In this document: positions 53,268 through 61,743 of the stretch, in pieces | Layout: each line of letters starts with the position of its first letter | How positions within the stretch are numbered: position 1 is the stretch's first letter | The notes under the pieces: model-generated | The model's input: only the letters and a program-made list of their open reading frames with translations | Databases searched by the model: none | What the model was told of the DNA's origin: nothing | Assembly: GCA_022769545.1 (NCBI GenBank) | Contig: JALEJS010000022.1 | Span: 1-64,000, forward strand | Reading direction: 5' to 3' | Origin: Blautia sp. | GTDB taxonomy: Bacteria; Bacillota; Clostridia; Lachnospirales; Lachnospiraceae | Length of the DNA: 64,000 nt | Program-made: the position numbers and the translations under genes

Positions 53268-54119
53268 TCATCCTTTTACCGCACCTGCGGTCAGACCTTG
53301 TCCCATATACTTCTGTATAAATGCAAACAAAATGACAGACGGTATAATAGAAAGCATGACACCTGCAGATAATTCTCCCCATTTGATATCAAATTTTAAA
53401 ATAAATGAATTCAGTGCAACAGGAATCGTTTTTAATTCGTCACTGCTGATCATCATATTGGCTGTAAACACATCATTCCAGGCATTGATAAATGAAAAAA
53501 TATAAGTAGTGGCAATCCCCGGTTTAATCAGCGGAAGCACAACCTTAAACAGTGCCTGAATTCTTGTACATCCATCGATTGTCGCCGCTTCTTCCAAAGA
53601 GACGGGAATCCCCTGGAAAAAGCCGCGAAGATTTACAATGGAATACGGTATCATGGAACTCATATATATCAGACATAAGCCTTGTCTTGTATTGGAAAGT
53701 CCCAATTTTGAAAGCATCTGATACTGTGGCGCAAGACTGATAAAAATAGGAATCATCTGCGTAAACAGAAACAGAAATAAGACGGCACCCTTTATTTTAA
53801 AATCAAATCTTGCCAAAACATAAGCAGCAAAAATGGAAACAAGAACTGCTCCTGTTGCTCCAATACCGGCAGTAAGGAAAGAATTCAGGAAATAGTTGCC
53901 AAAATTTCCAATCCGGATGATATCTGCGAAATTTTTCAGACTGGGATGCTCCGGCCAGTAAATGACAGGATATGCATATATTTCAGCCTGCGAGCCTTTT
54001 ACAGCTGTAGATAAAATCCAGAAAAACGGAAAAAGTACAACGGTTAAATACCCGGCCAGCAGAAGAAATCTCAGTATATTTCCAACATAATACTGTGGTT
54101 TTTTTCTTTTTCGACTCAT
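53268..54119 (-). CDS. Carbohydrate ABC transporter permease (MalG type)
   Basis: A 283-residue CUT1 permease with six TM segments and the EAA loop EEAATIDGCTRIQALFKVVL. It forms a channel with the MalF-type protein encoded upstream. GAGGTGA lies before the chosen ATG; the longer frame overlaps the upstream gene. No ATPase gene is in the cluster, so a shared MsmX/MsmK-type ATPase encoded elsewhere is expected. Confidence 0.92.
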   Translation of the reverse strand: MSRKRKKPQYYVGNILRFLLLAGYLTVVLFPFFWILSTAVKGSQAEIYAYPVIYWPEHPSLKNFADIIRIGNFGNYFLNSFLTAGIGATGAVLVSIFAAYVLARFDFKIKGAVLFLFLFTQMIPIFISLAPQYQMLSKLGLSNTRQGLCLIYMSSMIPYSIVNLRGFFQGIPVSLEEAATIDGCTRIQALFKVVLPLIKPGIATTYIFSFINAWNDVFTANMMISSDELKTIPVALNSFILKFDIKWGELSAGVMLSIIPSVILFAFIQKYMGQGLTAGAVKG

Positions 54120-54135
54120 AACTTTATCACCTCGC

Positions 54136-55053
54136 TCAATAATCACCCAGATTTTCAAATTTGGTAAATTTCAGATAAATCAGGGTATAAATCGACAAAA
54201 TGATCATAATAATCACCCCGAAAGCACTTCCCATACCGTAATCATTGCTGTATATGTATTCAATCATATATGATGTCAGAATACGGCTGGAACCTGCAGG
54301 TCCGCCGTTCGTCATAGAGTAAATCATATCCGGCATGTTGAAAATCCAGATCACTCTCAGCAATAACGTAAGTACCAGCACCGGTTTGATAAATGGAATC
54401 GTAATGGAAAAAAACCTTCGAAATACACCTGCTCCGTCTACCTTTGCAGCCTCATACAAATCCTCCGGAACACCCTGCAGTGCCGCTCCGATCATAATCG
54501 TAAAAAACGGAATACCATACCACACATTTGCGACAATAACGGAATTCAACGCGGTTCCCGTCTGCGCAAGAAAGCCAATCGGCTGATCAATGATTCCGAT
54601 CCGCATCAGAAGATCATTCAAAACCCCGGATGTACCGTTGTACATCCAACGCCAGACAATTCCGATTACAAAACCCGAGACCGCATAGGGCATAAAGGCA
54701 ATTCCTTTATATAAGCCAACACCGCGGAACGGTTTGTTCAGTAAAAGTGCCAGGGCAAATCCTATCATAAACTGGAAAAAAAGAGAGGCTATTACCCACT
54801 TTAACGTATTATAGAGAACCTGATAAAAATTATTCATTGCAGACGGTGTAAGTATTTGCCTGAAATTGTCCAGCCCGACCCATTTTGTGTTATTGATGTT
54901 GAACAGATTGTAATCCTGGAAAGCCATTGTTACCCCTTTCAGCAAAGGATAATATGTAAAGATTCCAATAAAAATAAATGCCGGCAAAAGCATCAGAAAA
55001 ATAAATCTTCGATCTCTGCTGCGCTTGCTGGTTCTCCCTGTCATTTTTTTCAA
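54136..55053 (-). CDS. Sugar ABC transporter permease (MalF type), TTG start
   Basis: A 305-residue CUT1 permease with six TM segments, a basic N-terminus and the EAA loop YEAAKVDGAGVFRRFFSITI. AAGGAGG is followed after seven bases by TTG at 55053, while the first ATG is nine bases further on (spacing of 16), so TTG is the better start. The ribosome site sits directly behind the intercistronic terminator. Confidence 0.9.
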   Translation of the reverse strand: MKKMTGRTSKRSRDRRFIFLMLLPAFIFIGIFTYYPLLKGVTMAFQDYNLFNINNTKWVGLDNFRQILTPSAMNNFYQVLYNTLKWVIASLFFQFMIGFALALLLNKPFRGVGLYKGIAFMPYAVSGFVIGIVWRWMYNGTSGVLNDLLMRIGIIDQPIGFLAQTGTALNSVIVANVWYGIPFFTIMIGAALQGVPEDLYEAAKVDGAGVFRRFFSITIPFIKPVLVLTLLLRVIWIFNMPDMIYSMTNGGPAGSSRILTSYMIEYIYSNDYGMGSAFGVIIMIILSIYTLIYLKFTKFENLGDY

Positions 55054-55065
55054 ATCAAAACCTCC

Positions 55066-55098
55066 TTAAAAAAATCGAGGAGCAAAATGCCCCTCGAA
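55066..55098 (-). terminator. Intercistronic terminator between binding protein and permeases
   Basis: TCGAGGGGC/GCTCCTCGA arms (55089-55097 with 55075-55083), a five-base loop and seven T on the minus strand, 11 bases after the binding-protein stop. It probably makes the binding protein more abundant than the permeases. Confidence 0.85.
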
Positions 55099-55108
55099 TT
55101 TTAAATTC

Positions 55109-56428
55109 CTATTTCCAAAGAACCCCTTCTTCATTCAGAGCATTCAACCAGAAATCATCATATGTCTGTAACAGCTCTTCTGCTGAAATATTTCCCATCA
55201 GATAGTTTTGTGTCCACTGATCTGCCTGTGTGGAAAGCTCTGAAAATGCCTGATAGTTATAAGGAATACTTGTTGCCGGATACACATCCGGATTCTGCAG
55301 CATTTCCATATATCCGCTGAATGACTCAGATTTAAAGATCTCACTGTTTTCAGCAGCCGTTGTGTGAATCGGAATAAGAGAATTTAACTCTGTAAAATAT
55401 GTGTTGTTTTCTTCCTCAGAAAGGAACAGAACAAGCTCAGCTGCGAGATCTGCATACTCTGTATAAGAAGTAATACCCCATCCTGCAAAGCCGGTCGGGA
55501 TAAGGCCCTGTCCGCTGGTTCCTTTCGGAATCGGAGCTACACCCCATGTTCCATCTTCCATATTTTCCTTACAGGAGGTGATTACTTCCGGATCCTGGAT
55601 CAGCATTGCAGTTGTACCGCCTACAAATCCCTGAACCATCTCTGTAAATCCCCATGCGATAGAATCCTTTGGAGATCCTTCTTCGAACAGTTTCTTATAA
55701 AGTTCTGCCGCATCCAGTGCTTCCTGTGTACTGTAGATTGTGGAATCCTCGCCTGTAAATACATTGTAGATCAGGCTTGCCAGTCCATCTGCTCCCACAT
55801 TGGATGTGGTAATATAATCCAGATATGAGAATCCCATGGATCCGCCGCGGAAAGAATACCCATAACGATTCTGTTCCGGATCTGTCAGAGCGATCGCTGC
55901 ATCCACCAGTTCTTCCCATGTTTCCGGAACCTCAATTCCCGCTTCTTCAAACCAGTCCTGTCTGTAATAGAGTGCTTTCTCATAGAAACCATACGGTACC
56001 ATATAGGTTTCATCCGTATATGCATTCATATAGAATTTCGTCGTTTCCGACAGAGTATCACGGCCTTCCCAGCCTTCCAGATATTCGTCAAGAGTTCCCA
56101 GCCATCCATTATTGGAATACTGAGCAAATGTCTGATCACGAACTTCCAGCACATCTATTTTTTCTTCTGCCATCAGCATCTGTGCAATCTTTGTATTTGC
56201 GTTTTCAGACGGGGGAGAAACAAGCTCTACGGTAACTCCCGGATGTGCTTCTTCGAATTTATCACAGATCGAGCGAATAATTTCTGTTCTTTCAGGGCTT
56301 GTGATCGCTTCTACCAATGTCAGGGTTACTTCCTCTGTTCCTTCTGCCGCCACATTGACTGCCGTTGTACCGATCGTACCGGCCAGCATGGATACCGCTA
56401 ATAAAACACTGATCGTCTTCCTTTTCAT
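55109..56428 (-). CDS. Extracellular sugar-binding protein of a CUT1 ABC transporter
   Basis: A 439-residue binding protein (SBP_bac_1 type). The signal peptide (about 1-31) contains LAGT where a lipobox would read LAGC, and ends VAA before EGTEE, so signal peptidase I cleavage and a non-lipidated product are predicted. Oligosaccharide-binding features include QDWFEEAGIEVPETWEELVDAA. AAGGAG precedes ATG 56428. It heads the import/degradation operon and has TATAAT elements at 56486-56491 and 56534-56539 without good -35 boxes, as expected for activator-dependent transcription. Confidence 0.9.
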   Translation of the reverse strand: MKRKTISVLLAVSMLAGTIGTTAVNVAAEGTEEVTLTLVEAITSPERTEIIRSICDKFEEAHPGVTVELVSPPSENANTKIAQMLMAEEKIDVLEVRDQTFAQYSNNGWLGTLDEYLEGWEGRDTLSETTKFYMNAYTDETYMVPYGFYEKALYYRQDWFEEAGIEVPETWEELVDAAIALTDPEQNRYGYSFRGGSMGFSYLDYITTSNVGADGLASLIYNVFTGEDSTIYSTQEALDAAELYKKLFEEGSPKDSIAWGFTEMVQGFVGGTTAMLIQDPEVITSCKENMEDGTWGVAPIPKGTSGQGLIPTGFAGWGITSYTEYADLAAELVLFLSEEENNTYFTELNSLIPIHTTAAENSEIFKSESFSGYMEMLQNPDVYPATSIPYNYQAFSELSTQADQWTQNYLMGNISAEELLQTYDDFWLNALNEEGVLWK

Positions 56429-56572
56429 CCTTTTCTCTCCTTTTCTGTAAATGATTTTGCAATTCCTGTTGCTTTTCATGATTTCATTATAATTCCGGCA
56501 CTGTCGGGATTCCATTTTAAAAATCCCATTTTTATTATAATCTCGCCACATTTTAACCACATTGCACAAAAA

Positions 56573-56625
56573 AGCAAAAAAAGAAAGCAAAAATATGTCA
56601 TTTTGTCCGACTGATTTTTGCTTTC
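56573..56625 (-). terminator. Terminator of the second YesM-YesN operon
   Basis: An 11-bp perfect stem (GAAAGCAAAAA at 56583-56593 with its complement at 56615-56625) followed by seven T on the minus strand, directly after the response-regulator stop. It separates the regulators from the transporter operon. Confidence 0.88.
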
Positions 56626-56631
56626 CTCACT

Positions 56632-58140
56632 TTATTTTTTCAAATATTTCCGGTATTCCGCCGGTGTCACTCCGGTATTCTTTTTAAAAACGGTGACAAA
56701 ATATTGCGAATTCTGGTACCCTGTACGCTCCGCAATACGGTATATCTTTTCATTCGTATGTGCCAGAAGTTCTTTTGCCTTTTCCATTCGAAGCTTCAGC
56801 AGGTAGTCCGTAAATGGCATTCCCATTTTTTCCTTGAAGTAGTTGCTCAGATACCCAACCGACAGATTTACATGACCCGCCACATCTTCCAGGGAAATCG
56901 GCTGGTCAAAATGATCCTGCACAAAATCCAGAATCTGTTTGAGATAATACGAGTTCATTTTCCACTCTGTCACTTCGGAAGCTACTTTCGCCATTCGCTC
57001 CAGCTGATTCATAAATACACGTTCCATTTCAGAAAAATCTTCGATCTCTTCCATGTTTCTTAAAAATGCCTGAATCGAATTGCTACACGTGCCGTCCATT
57101 CCGATTTCTTCCGCCACACTCTCAATATTTCGCGAAAAGCGACGCAAATGTTGTTTCAGGCAGCAGATTGTACACCGTTTTTCTTTATATTCTTCAAAAA
57201 ACAACTGCAAAGACTGTTTTACCTGTTCGGTATTTCCACTTCGAATGGCATTCATAACCTTCTCACAGAGGAGCGAAGGAAAAACCATCTTTTTCTGTTC
57301 TAAGCGGTCCGCCCGGCTTACCTTCTGTTCTTTAAAATATATATACTGTTTTACGGCATCCAACGCTTCAAAATACGCTTCCTTTATCTGATGGTAATCC
57401 TCTTTCCATCTGCTGATTCCAAGGTAAAACCTGCACCCAAAAGTATTTTCCAGTTTTTGAATCACCTCTTCCAGAAAATCATCGGAATACGGATCTTTCC
57501 AGACAGAGATGAGCTGGTATCCAAAACAGGTGTATGTTTTTTCTGCTCTCGGAAGATATTCTTTTACTGCATACGCAAGACTGCCATATTTCCTGGTAAA
57601 TTCCTCACAGTTCATTCTTGCATCCAGAAGAGCCACACAATATTTTTCCTTATCCTTTGATAACCCAAGAAAATCCCTGTTTTTTTCTTCCTCATCCTTC
57701 GTCTCTGAACGTATCAGATTAAAAAAATAATTATCCTCAATGCTCTGGGATTCGGTAATATGACTGCTGTTGCGCTTCTCCGCAACACCATCCAGTGCAC
57801 GGAAAAGTTCCTCCGGCTTTAATGGTTTCAACAGAAAATCATAGACCTGAAACTGTAAGGCTTTTCTGGCATATTCAAAATCATCATAACCGCTTAAAAT
57901 AATAAAATCCAAATTCTGATACCGATGTTTTAAGTAATCAATCAACTCCAGGCCATCCTGATCCGGCATCCGAATGTCTGTCAGAATCACATCCGGAACA
58001 GATTTTCCCAGTATTTCGATTGCCTCTTTTGCACATGCGCAGCACCCGATCATTTCATATTTCTCCGGATACATTCGAATGAGCCCGGAAACACCACGCC
58101 TTACTTTCGGTTCATCATCTACTACCAGTATTCTTAACAT
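56632..58140 (-). CDS. Response regulator with AraC DNA-binding domain (YesN type)
   Basis: A 502-residue regulator: receiver with D55 (VILTDIRMPD), a central helical region and a C-terminal AraC domain (about 400-502; LSVGYLSNYFKEKMGMPF and NSQYFVTVFKKNTGVTP). It is the partner of the kinase 15 bases upstream and probably activates the sugar operon starting at 56428. It differs clearly in sequence from the YesN-like protein at 33809-35431, so the two systems are not recent duplicates. Confidence 0.91.
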   Translation of the reverse strand: MLRILVVDDEPKVRRGVSGLIRMYPEKYEMIGCCACAKEAIEILGKSVPDVILTDIRMPDQDGLELIDYLKHRYQNLDFIILSGYDDFEYARKALQFQVYDFLLKPLKPEELFRALDGVAEKRNSSHITESQSIEDNYFFNLIRSETKDEEEKNRDFLGLSKDKEKYCVALLDARMNCEEFTRKYGSLAYAVKEYLPRAEKTYTCFGYQLISVWKDPYSDDFLEEVIQKLENTFGCRFYLGISRWKEDYHQIKEAYFEALDAVKQYIYFKEQKVSRADRLEQKKMVFPSLLCEKVMNAIRSGNTEQVKQSLQLFFEEYKEKRCTICCLKQHLRRFSRNIESVAEEIGMDGTCSNSIQAFLRNMEEIEDFSEMERVFMNQLERMAKVASEVTEWKMNSYYLKQILDFVQDHFDQPISLEDVAGHVNLSVGYLSNYFKEKMGMPFTDYLLKLRMEKAKELLAHTNEKIYRIAERTGYQNSQYFVTVFKKNTGVTPAEYRKYLKK

Positions 58141-58155
58141 TCCATACCTTATCCT

Positions 58156-59898
58156 TTACTTTTCGAACGATTCTTTCGGGAATCGCAAAATCACCTCAGT
58201 GCCTCTGCTTTTTTCACTGAGAATCACTAAGCCATATTCTTCTCCATATAACAGTTTCAGTCTCTGATGTATATTGCTGAGACCGATCCGATTACTGTCT
58301 CTTGACAAAAGATACAATACTCTTTCCTGTGAAATTCCACATCCATTATCCCGAATACGTATTACAGCTTCCTCTCCTTGTATTTCTCCAATCACTTCCA
58401 GAACTGCATTTTCAAGATTATTGGAAAAGCCATGCACAATACTGTTTTCTACAATCGGCTGAAGCAGCATTTTCGATGTACGATATGGATAGATCCGTTC
58501 ATCGATTTCAAAATGTCCAAACTTTTTTTCGTACCGTTCCTCATAAATCATAATATAATTCTGAATACATTTCAACTCCTCCTCAAGAGTAACAAATGTC
58601 GATTTTTTACTGATGGAATATCGCAGAATATCAGAAAAAGAGGTAATCAACTGACACATTTTGGGCTCTGGAATTTCCATGGCCATCCAGTGAAGTGTAT
58701 CAAGTGTATTGTACATAAAATGAGGATTGATCTGTGCATTCAGTGCCTGAATCTGATATTCCCGTTCCCGCTTATTTGTCTCCTCATTCAACTGTATGTA
58801 TTCCTCGATTCGTTCCCGCATCTCGTTAAAGCTCTGATAAAGTCTTCCGATCTCATCTTCCTGATCGATCTGCATACGCATTCCCTGCAGTTCTTTTTCC
58901 GGTCTGCTCATCACAACAACCATTTTTCTTATCGGGCGGATAATGTAATGTTCAAGAATACCTGCCCCAGCTACAGCAAGCACAAGAATCAGAAAAATCT
59001 GTATGATGATTGCCGTCAGAACCCATCTTCTGCTTTTCATGACCTCCGCTTTGCTTTTCATGGAAATGTAATTCCAACCGTTATAACCCGAGTGAAAAGA
59101 AGTTGTCACATACTCAATACCTTCATATTTTTGTACATCACAAGAGTATTCCTGTGTACAAACCGCCCGAAAAAATTCCTGATCCAATTTATCCGCAGCT
59201 TCCATTTTATTACTCCAGATAATATTGCCCTCCTCATCGGTAAGAAGATATGTGGTATTGTCATCTACCTGTCCCAGCAGAGCAAATAAATCATCAAACA
59301 AACGGATATCGATATTTAATACCAGTGTTCCATAAGACTTTTTAATATCGTACAAATTCTTCATCAGAATCCCGCATGAGAAATTGTAATAAGTATTATA
59401 CGTTTTCTGAATCTTATGCGTCGGAATCCAGGTGATTTTTCCATCTCTTTTCTTTATCGCATCGGCCCACTGACTGTTCTGACGGTAAAGCGTTTCATAT
59501 TGTCCCTGAAGCTGTACTTCCCTGAAGACCACCTTTCCATTGTCCAGAAACAGATAAGCACCCTTTACATAGGTGTCTTTTGACAAAATATTGTTCAGGA
59601 TATCTGTTAATTTCAGATAGCTTCCGGAACTCCATTCATTCGCAGGCTTCTCAAGTATTTCCATCAGTTCCGGAATCATATACACCGAGTACATAATATC
59701 TTTGTACTCATCCAGCCATTTCTCCGTGGTACTTAAAATATTTCCGATTTCATTTGCCTGAATGCTGTATTCTTTTTGTATCCAGCTGTTGCTGATCTTG
59801 TGATACATCCAAAACGACACAACAAAAGTTGGCAAAAGCATAAATACCAGCATAATTACAATGAATTTCTTTTTAATAGAAAGTGATTTCAGTTTCAT
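58156..59898 (-). CDS. Sensor histidine kinase, YesM type
   Basis: A 580-residue kinase with TM1 (about 12-33), a large extracytoplasmic dCache-like sensor, TM2 (about 285-308), HAMP, the His_kinase box NPHFMYNTLDTLHWM, and a HATPase domain with VENSIVHGF and DNGCGI. It is first in its operon. The 190 bases upstream (59899-60088) hold only an AT-rich probable promoter region. Confidence 0.91.
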   Translation of the reverse strand: MKLKSLSIKKKFIVIMLVFMLLPTFVVSFWMYHKISNSWIQKEYSIQANEIGNILSTTEKWLDEYKDIMYSVYMIPELMEILEKPANEWSSGSYLKLTDILNNILSKDTYVKGAYLFLDNGKVVFREVQLQGQYETLYRQNSQWADAIKKRDGKITWIPTHKIQKTYNTYYNFSCGILMKNLYDIKKSYGTLVLNIDIRLFDDLFALLGQVDDNTTYLLTDEEGNIIWSNKMEAADKLDQEFFRAVCTQEYSCDVQKYEGIEYVTTSFHSGYNGWNYISMKSKAEVMKSRRWVLTAIIIQIFLILVLAVAGAGILEHYIIRPIRKMVVVMSRPEKELQGMRMQIDQEDEIGRLYQSFNEMRERIEEYIQLNEETNKREREYQIQALNAQINPHFMYNTLDTLHWMAMEIPEPKMCQLITSFSDILRYSISKKSTFVTLEEELKCIQNYIMIYEERYEKKFGHFEIDERIYPYRTSKMLLQPIVENSIVHGFSNNLENAVLEVIGEIQGEEAVIRIRDNGCGISQERVLYLLSRDSNRIGLSNIHQRLKLLYGEEYGLVILSEKSRGTEVILRFPKESFEK

Positions 59899-60088
59899 AA
59901 TATTTCCTTCTGCCTGTCCTGCAAATGATTCTGATCCTGTCGCATACTTTTTATATCATATAGATGTTCTCTCTTTTGTATTTTAACAGAAATATGTATC
60001 GTTTCAAAGAAAAGATTAAAGAATTCCGGCGGCAAAAATCTTCATTTTTTAAAATCCGTAATTACGGTCAACTAATATGATAGCTTTC

Positions 60089-60367
60089 GTTGACTTGATT
60101 TTAAAGTATTGGAATTTGAATCAACAATTCACTCTTTCTATGTTGATTGAATTTCAAATTACAGAAAAAAGAGTCAATAACTTGACAAAAATGAATAGAC
60201 TGAAATTTTAATATTTTGGATTTCCAGTCATCTCGCACTGCCTCATAATATGGCCGGATTTTAGAAAAAAGAATTTGCAGTCATCTTGCGCTGCCTCATA
60301 ATATGACTGGATTTTAGAAAAAGAATTTGCAGTCATCTCATGCCTCGCATCTGATTGACTGAACAGA
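60089..60367. repeat. Structured tandem repeat array B (five 52-56-base units)
   Basis: Units start at 60089, 60142, 60198, 60252 and 60305, with a partial at 60357; lengths are 53, 56, 54, 53, 52. Arms are GTTGA/TCAAC in unit 1 and GACTG/CAGTC in units 3 and 5. The unit order mirrors array A: GTTGA-type units first, then a 56-base unit ending in AATGAATA, then GACTG-type units, then a GCATCTG end. A half unit with GGTCAAC precedes unit 1. It lies between the 3' end of the possible nuclease gene and the YesM-type kinase gene. Confidence 0.85.
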
Positions 60368-60495
60368 AGAAAAGAATTCATTTTTTTCGAAATGATACCT
60401 GACAATATCATTCTGGGCGTTCACGTTTCGGAACTCCTGTCTTCAAATCTTCTTCTATATTCCGATTTTGGAATAGTTCTTCGGATAAACCGGTC

Positions 60496-61296
60496 TCAAT
60501 GCATGCTAAATTTCAAATATTTGTTTACCAAACCTTCTATCGTTTTTGTATTTAATACACTCTGTTCTGTTTCGAAAGTAAGTATCAGCCGATCCCCCGG
60601 ATAAATATCATTCTTTTGATAGGACTCTAGTTTTCGAATCGCAGTTCTGGCATACTCCTGCTTGTCCATCATTCCTTCATGTTCCCAGTAAATCTCCTGT
60701 CCTGTTTTCTTCGATAGAAACGAAAAATCAGGATACACGGTACCATACCCTCTCAAATACAAAGGTTTTTCATATTTGTAAGGTATGTTTCTTCGATAGA
60801 AGAAATCTGCAAGAATTTTCTCTGACTTTGATCTCACACGTTCCCCTTTTTCTGTCAGAATCACTGCTGTTCCTTCCTGAAATTCCTTCCCCTGATATTC
60901 TTCTGCATACCATGCATCAAGAAGCTGCTTCCATGTTGGCTCCACCGGCGTAACCAGAACTTGTCTGTCTGTATGCAAAGATGTGAATAGACTCTCAATC
61001 TCATCATCTGAATAATCCTTCGTTATTTTCTTAATCTGCTTTAGTCTTGCTTCTGCCTTCTTTATCACAGACAAGTTGTAAGTCTTCTGTGCCAGCTTTT
61101 GGGGTAATTTTTTATCTGATTTTGGAATATAGATTCCATTGCTGTCTTCTTTACAATGGTAATATCTGATTTTATTTTTATCTTTTGAAATTCTTAGATG
61201 CCCCTCCGGTGCTGCAGACAGTCCTGTTTTTGCTTTATATACAATATCTTCCAGATGCTTCTGCTCTTGTAAGAGCATATGTTTTAAACCTCGCAT
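60496..61296 (-). CDS. Hypothetical protein, possible PD-(D/E)XK-type nuclease domain
   Basis: A 266-residue protein. The N-terminal half (1-110) is basic and helical (coiled-coil-like around KKAEARLKQIKKI). The C-terminal half has RSKSEKILADFF (E159), a Tyr-Pro-Asp-Phe motif (D190) and IYWEHEG (E205, H206), spaced like the E...PD...ExK core of PD-(D/E)XK nucleases, but the catalytic lysine is not evident. It ends in GDRLILTFET. Nuclease activity is therefore only a suggestion. AAGGAG lies nine bases before the ATG. It is bracketed by array C (5' side) and array B (3' side). No homologue with a known role is recognised. Confidence 0.7.
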   Translation of the reverse strand: MRGLKHMLLQEQKHLEDIVYKAKTGLSAAPEGHLRISKDKNKIRYYHCKEDSNGIYIPKSDKKLPQKLAQKTYNLSVIKKAEARLKQIKKITKDYSDDEIESLFTSLHTDRQVLVTPVEPTWKQLLDAWYAEEYQGKEFQEGTAVILTEKGERVRSKSEKILADFFYRRNIPYKYEKPLYLRGYGTVYPDFSFLSKKTGQEIYWEHEGMMDKQEYARTAIRKLESYQKNDIYPGDRLILTFETEQSVLNTKTIEGLVNKYLKFSMH

Positions 61297-61327
61297 AGCC
61301 TCTTTCTCCTTCTATTGGCTTATATTT

Positions 61328-61645
61328 GATTTCTTGGATTTACGGTCATCTTTTAATGCTGACCATGGTGACTTGTTTTTGATTTTTGGGGATTACGGTC
61401 ATTTTTTAACTCTGACCATGGTGACTTGATTAAGATTTTTAGAATTACAGTCATCTTCTGGCTCTGTCCATGGTGACTTGATTGAGATTTTTAGAATTGC
61501 AGTCATCTTCTGACTCTGTCCATGGTGACTTGATTGAGATTTTTTAGATTTACAGTCATCTTCTGGCTCTGTCCATGGTGACTTGATTGAGATTTTTTAG
61601 AATTGCAGTCATCTTCCGGCTCTGACCGGGTGATCTGAATATAGA
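61328..61645. repeat. Structured tandem repeat array C (five full 52-53-base units)
   Basis: Full units start at 61368, 61421, 61473, 61525 and 61578 (lengths 53, 52, 52, 53, 52), with partial copies at 61328 and 61630. The consensus runs GTGACTTGATT...GAATTGCAGTCATC...CTCTGTCCATG. Arms are TGAC/GTCA or TGACT/AGTCA, and GGTCA/TGACC forms an alternative hairpin in the first two units. The period and the core GAATT-GCAGTCATCTT are shared with arrays A and B, so the three are one family. Nothing else is seen between 61297 and 61680. Confidence 0.88.
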
Positions 61646-61679
61646 ATAATAGTATCTGCGACCAATGATCTGACCAGAT

Positions 61680-61714
61680 ATAAAGAAATCCCGGAAACCG
61701 AAGTTCCCGGGATA
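61680..61714 (-). terminator. Terminator of rplM-rpsI
   Basis: ATCCCGG/CCGGGAT arms with inner GAA/TTC pairing (61688-61713) and TTCTTTAT on the minus strand, 30 bases after the rpsI stop. Confidence 0.75.
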
Positions 61715-61743
61715 AATATCTTTTGTAATCGTTCCACAAACGA

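Noticed and set aside
60208-60411. Short reading frame inside array B
   Set aside because: It runs across tandem repeats whose 52-56-base units shift the frame, has no ribosome site, and covers repeat sequence only.
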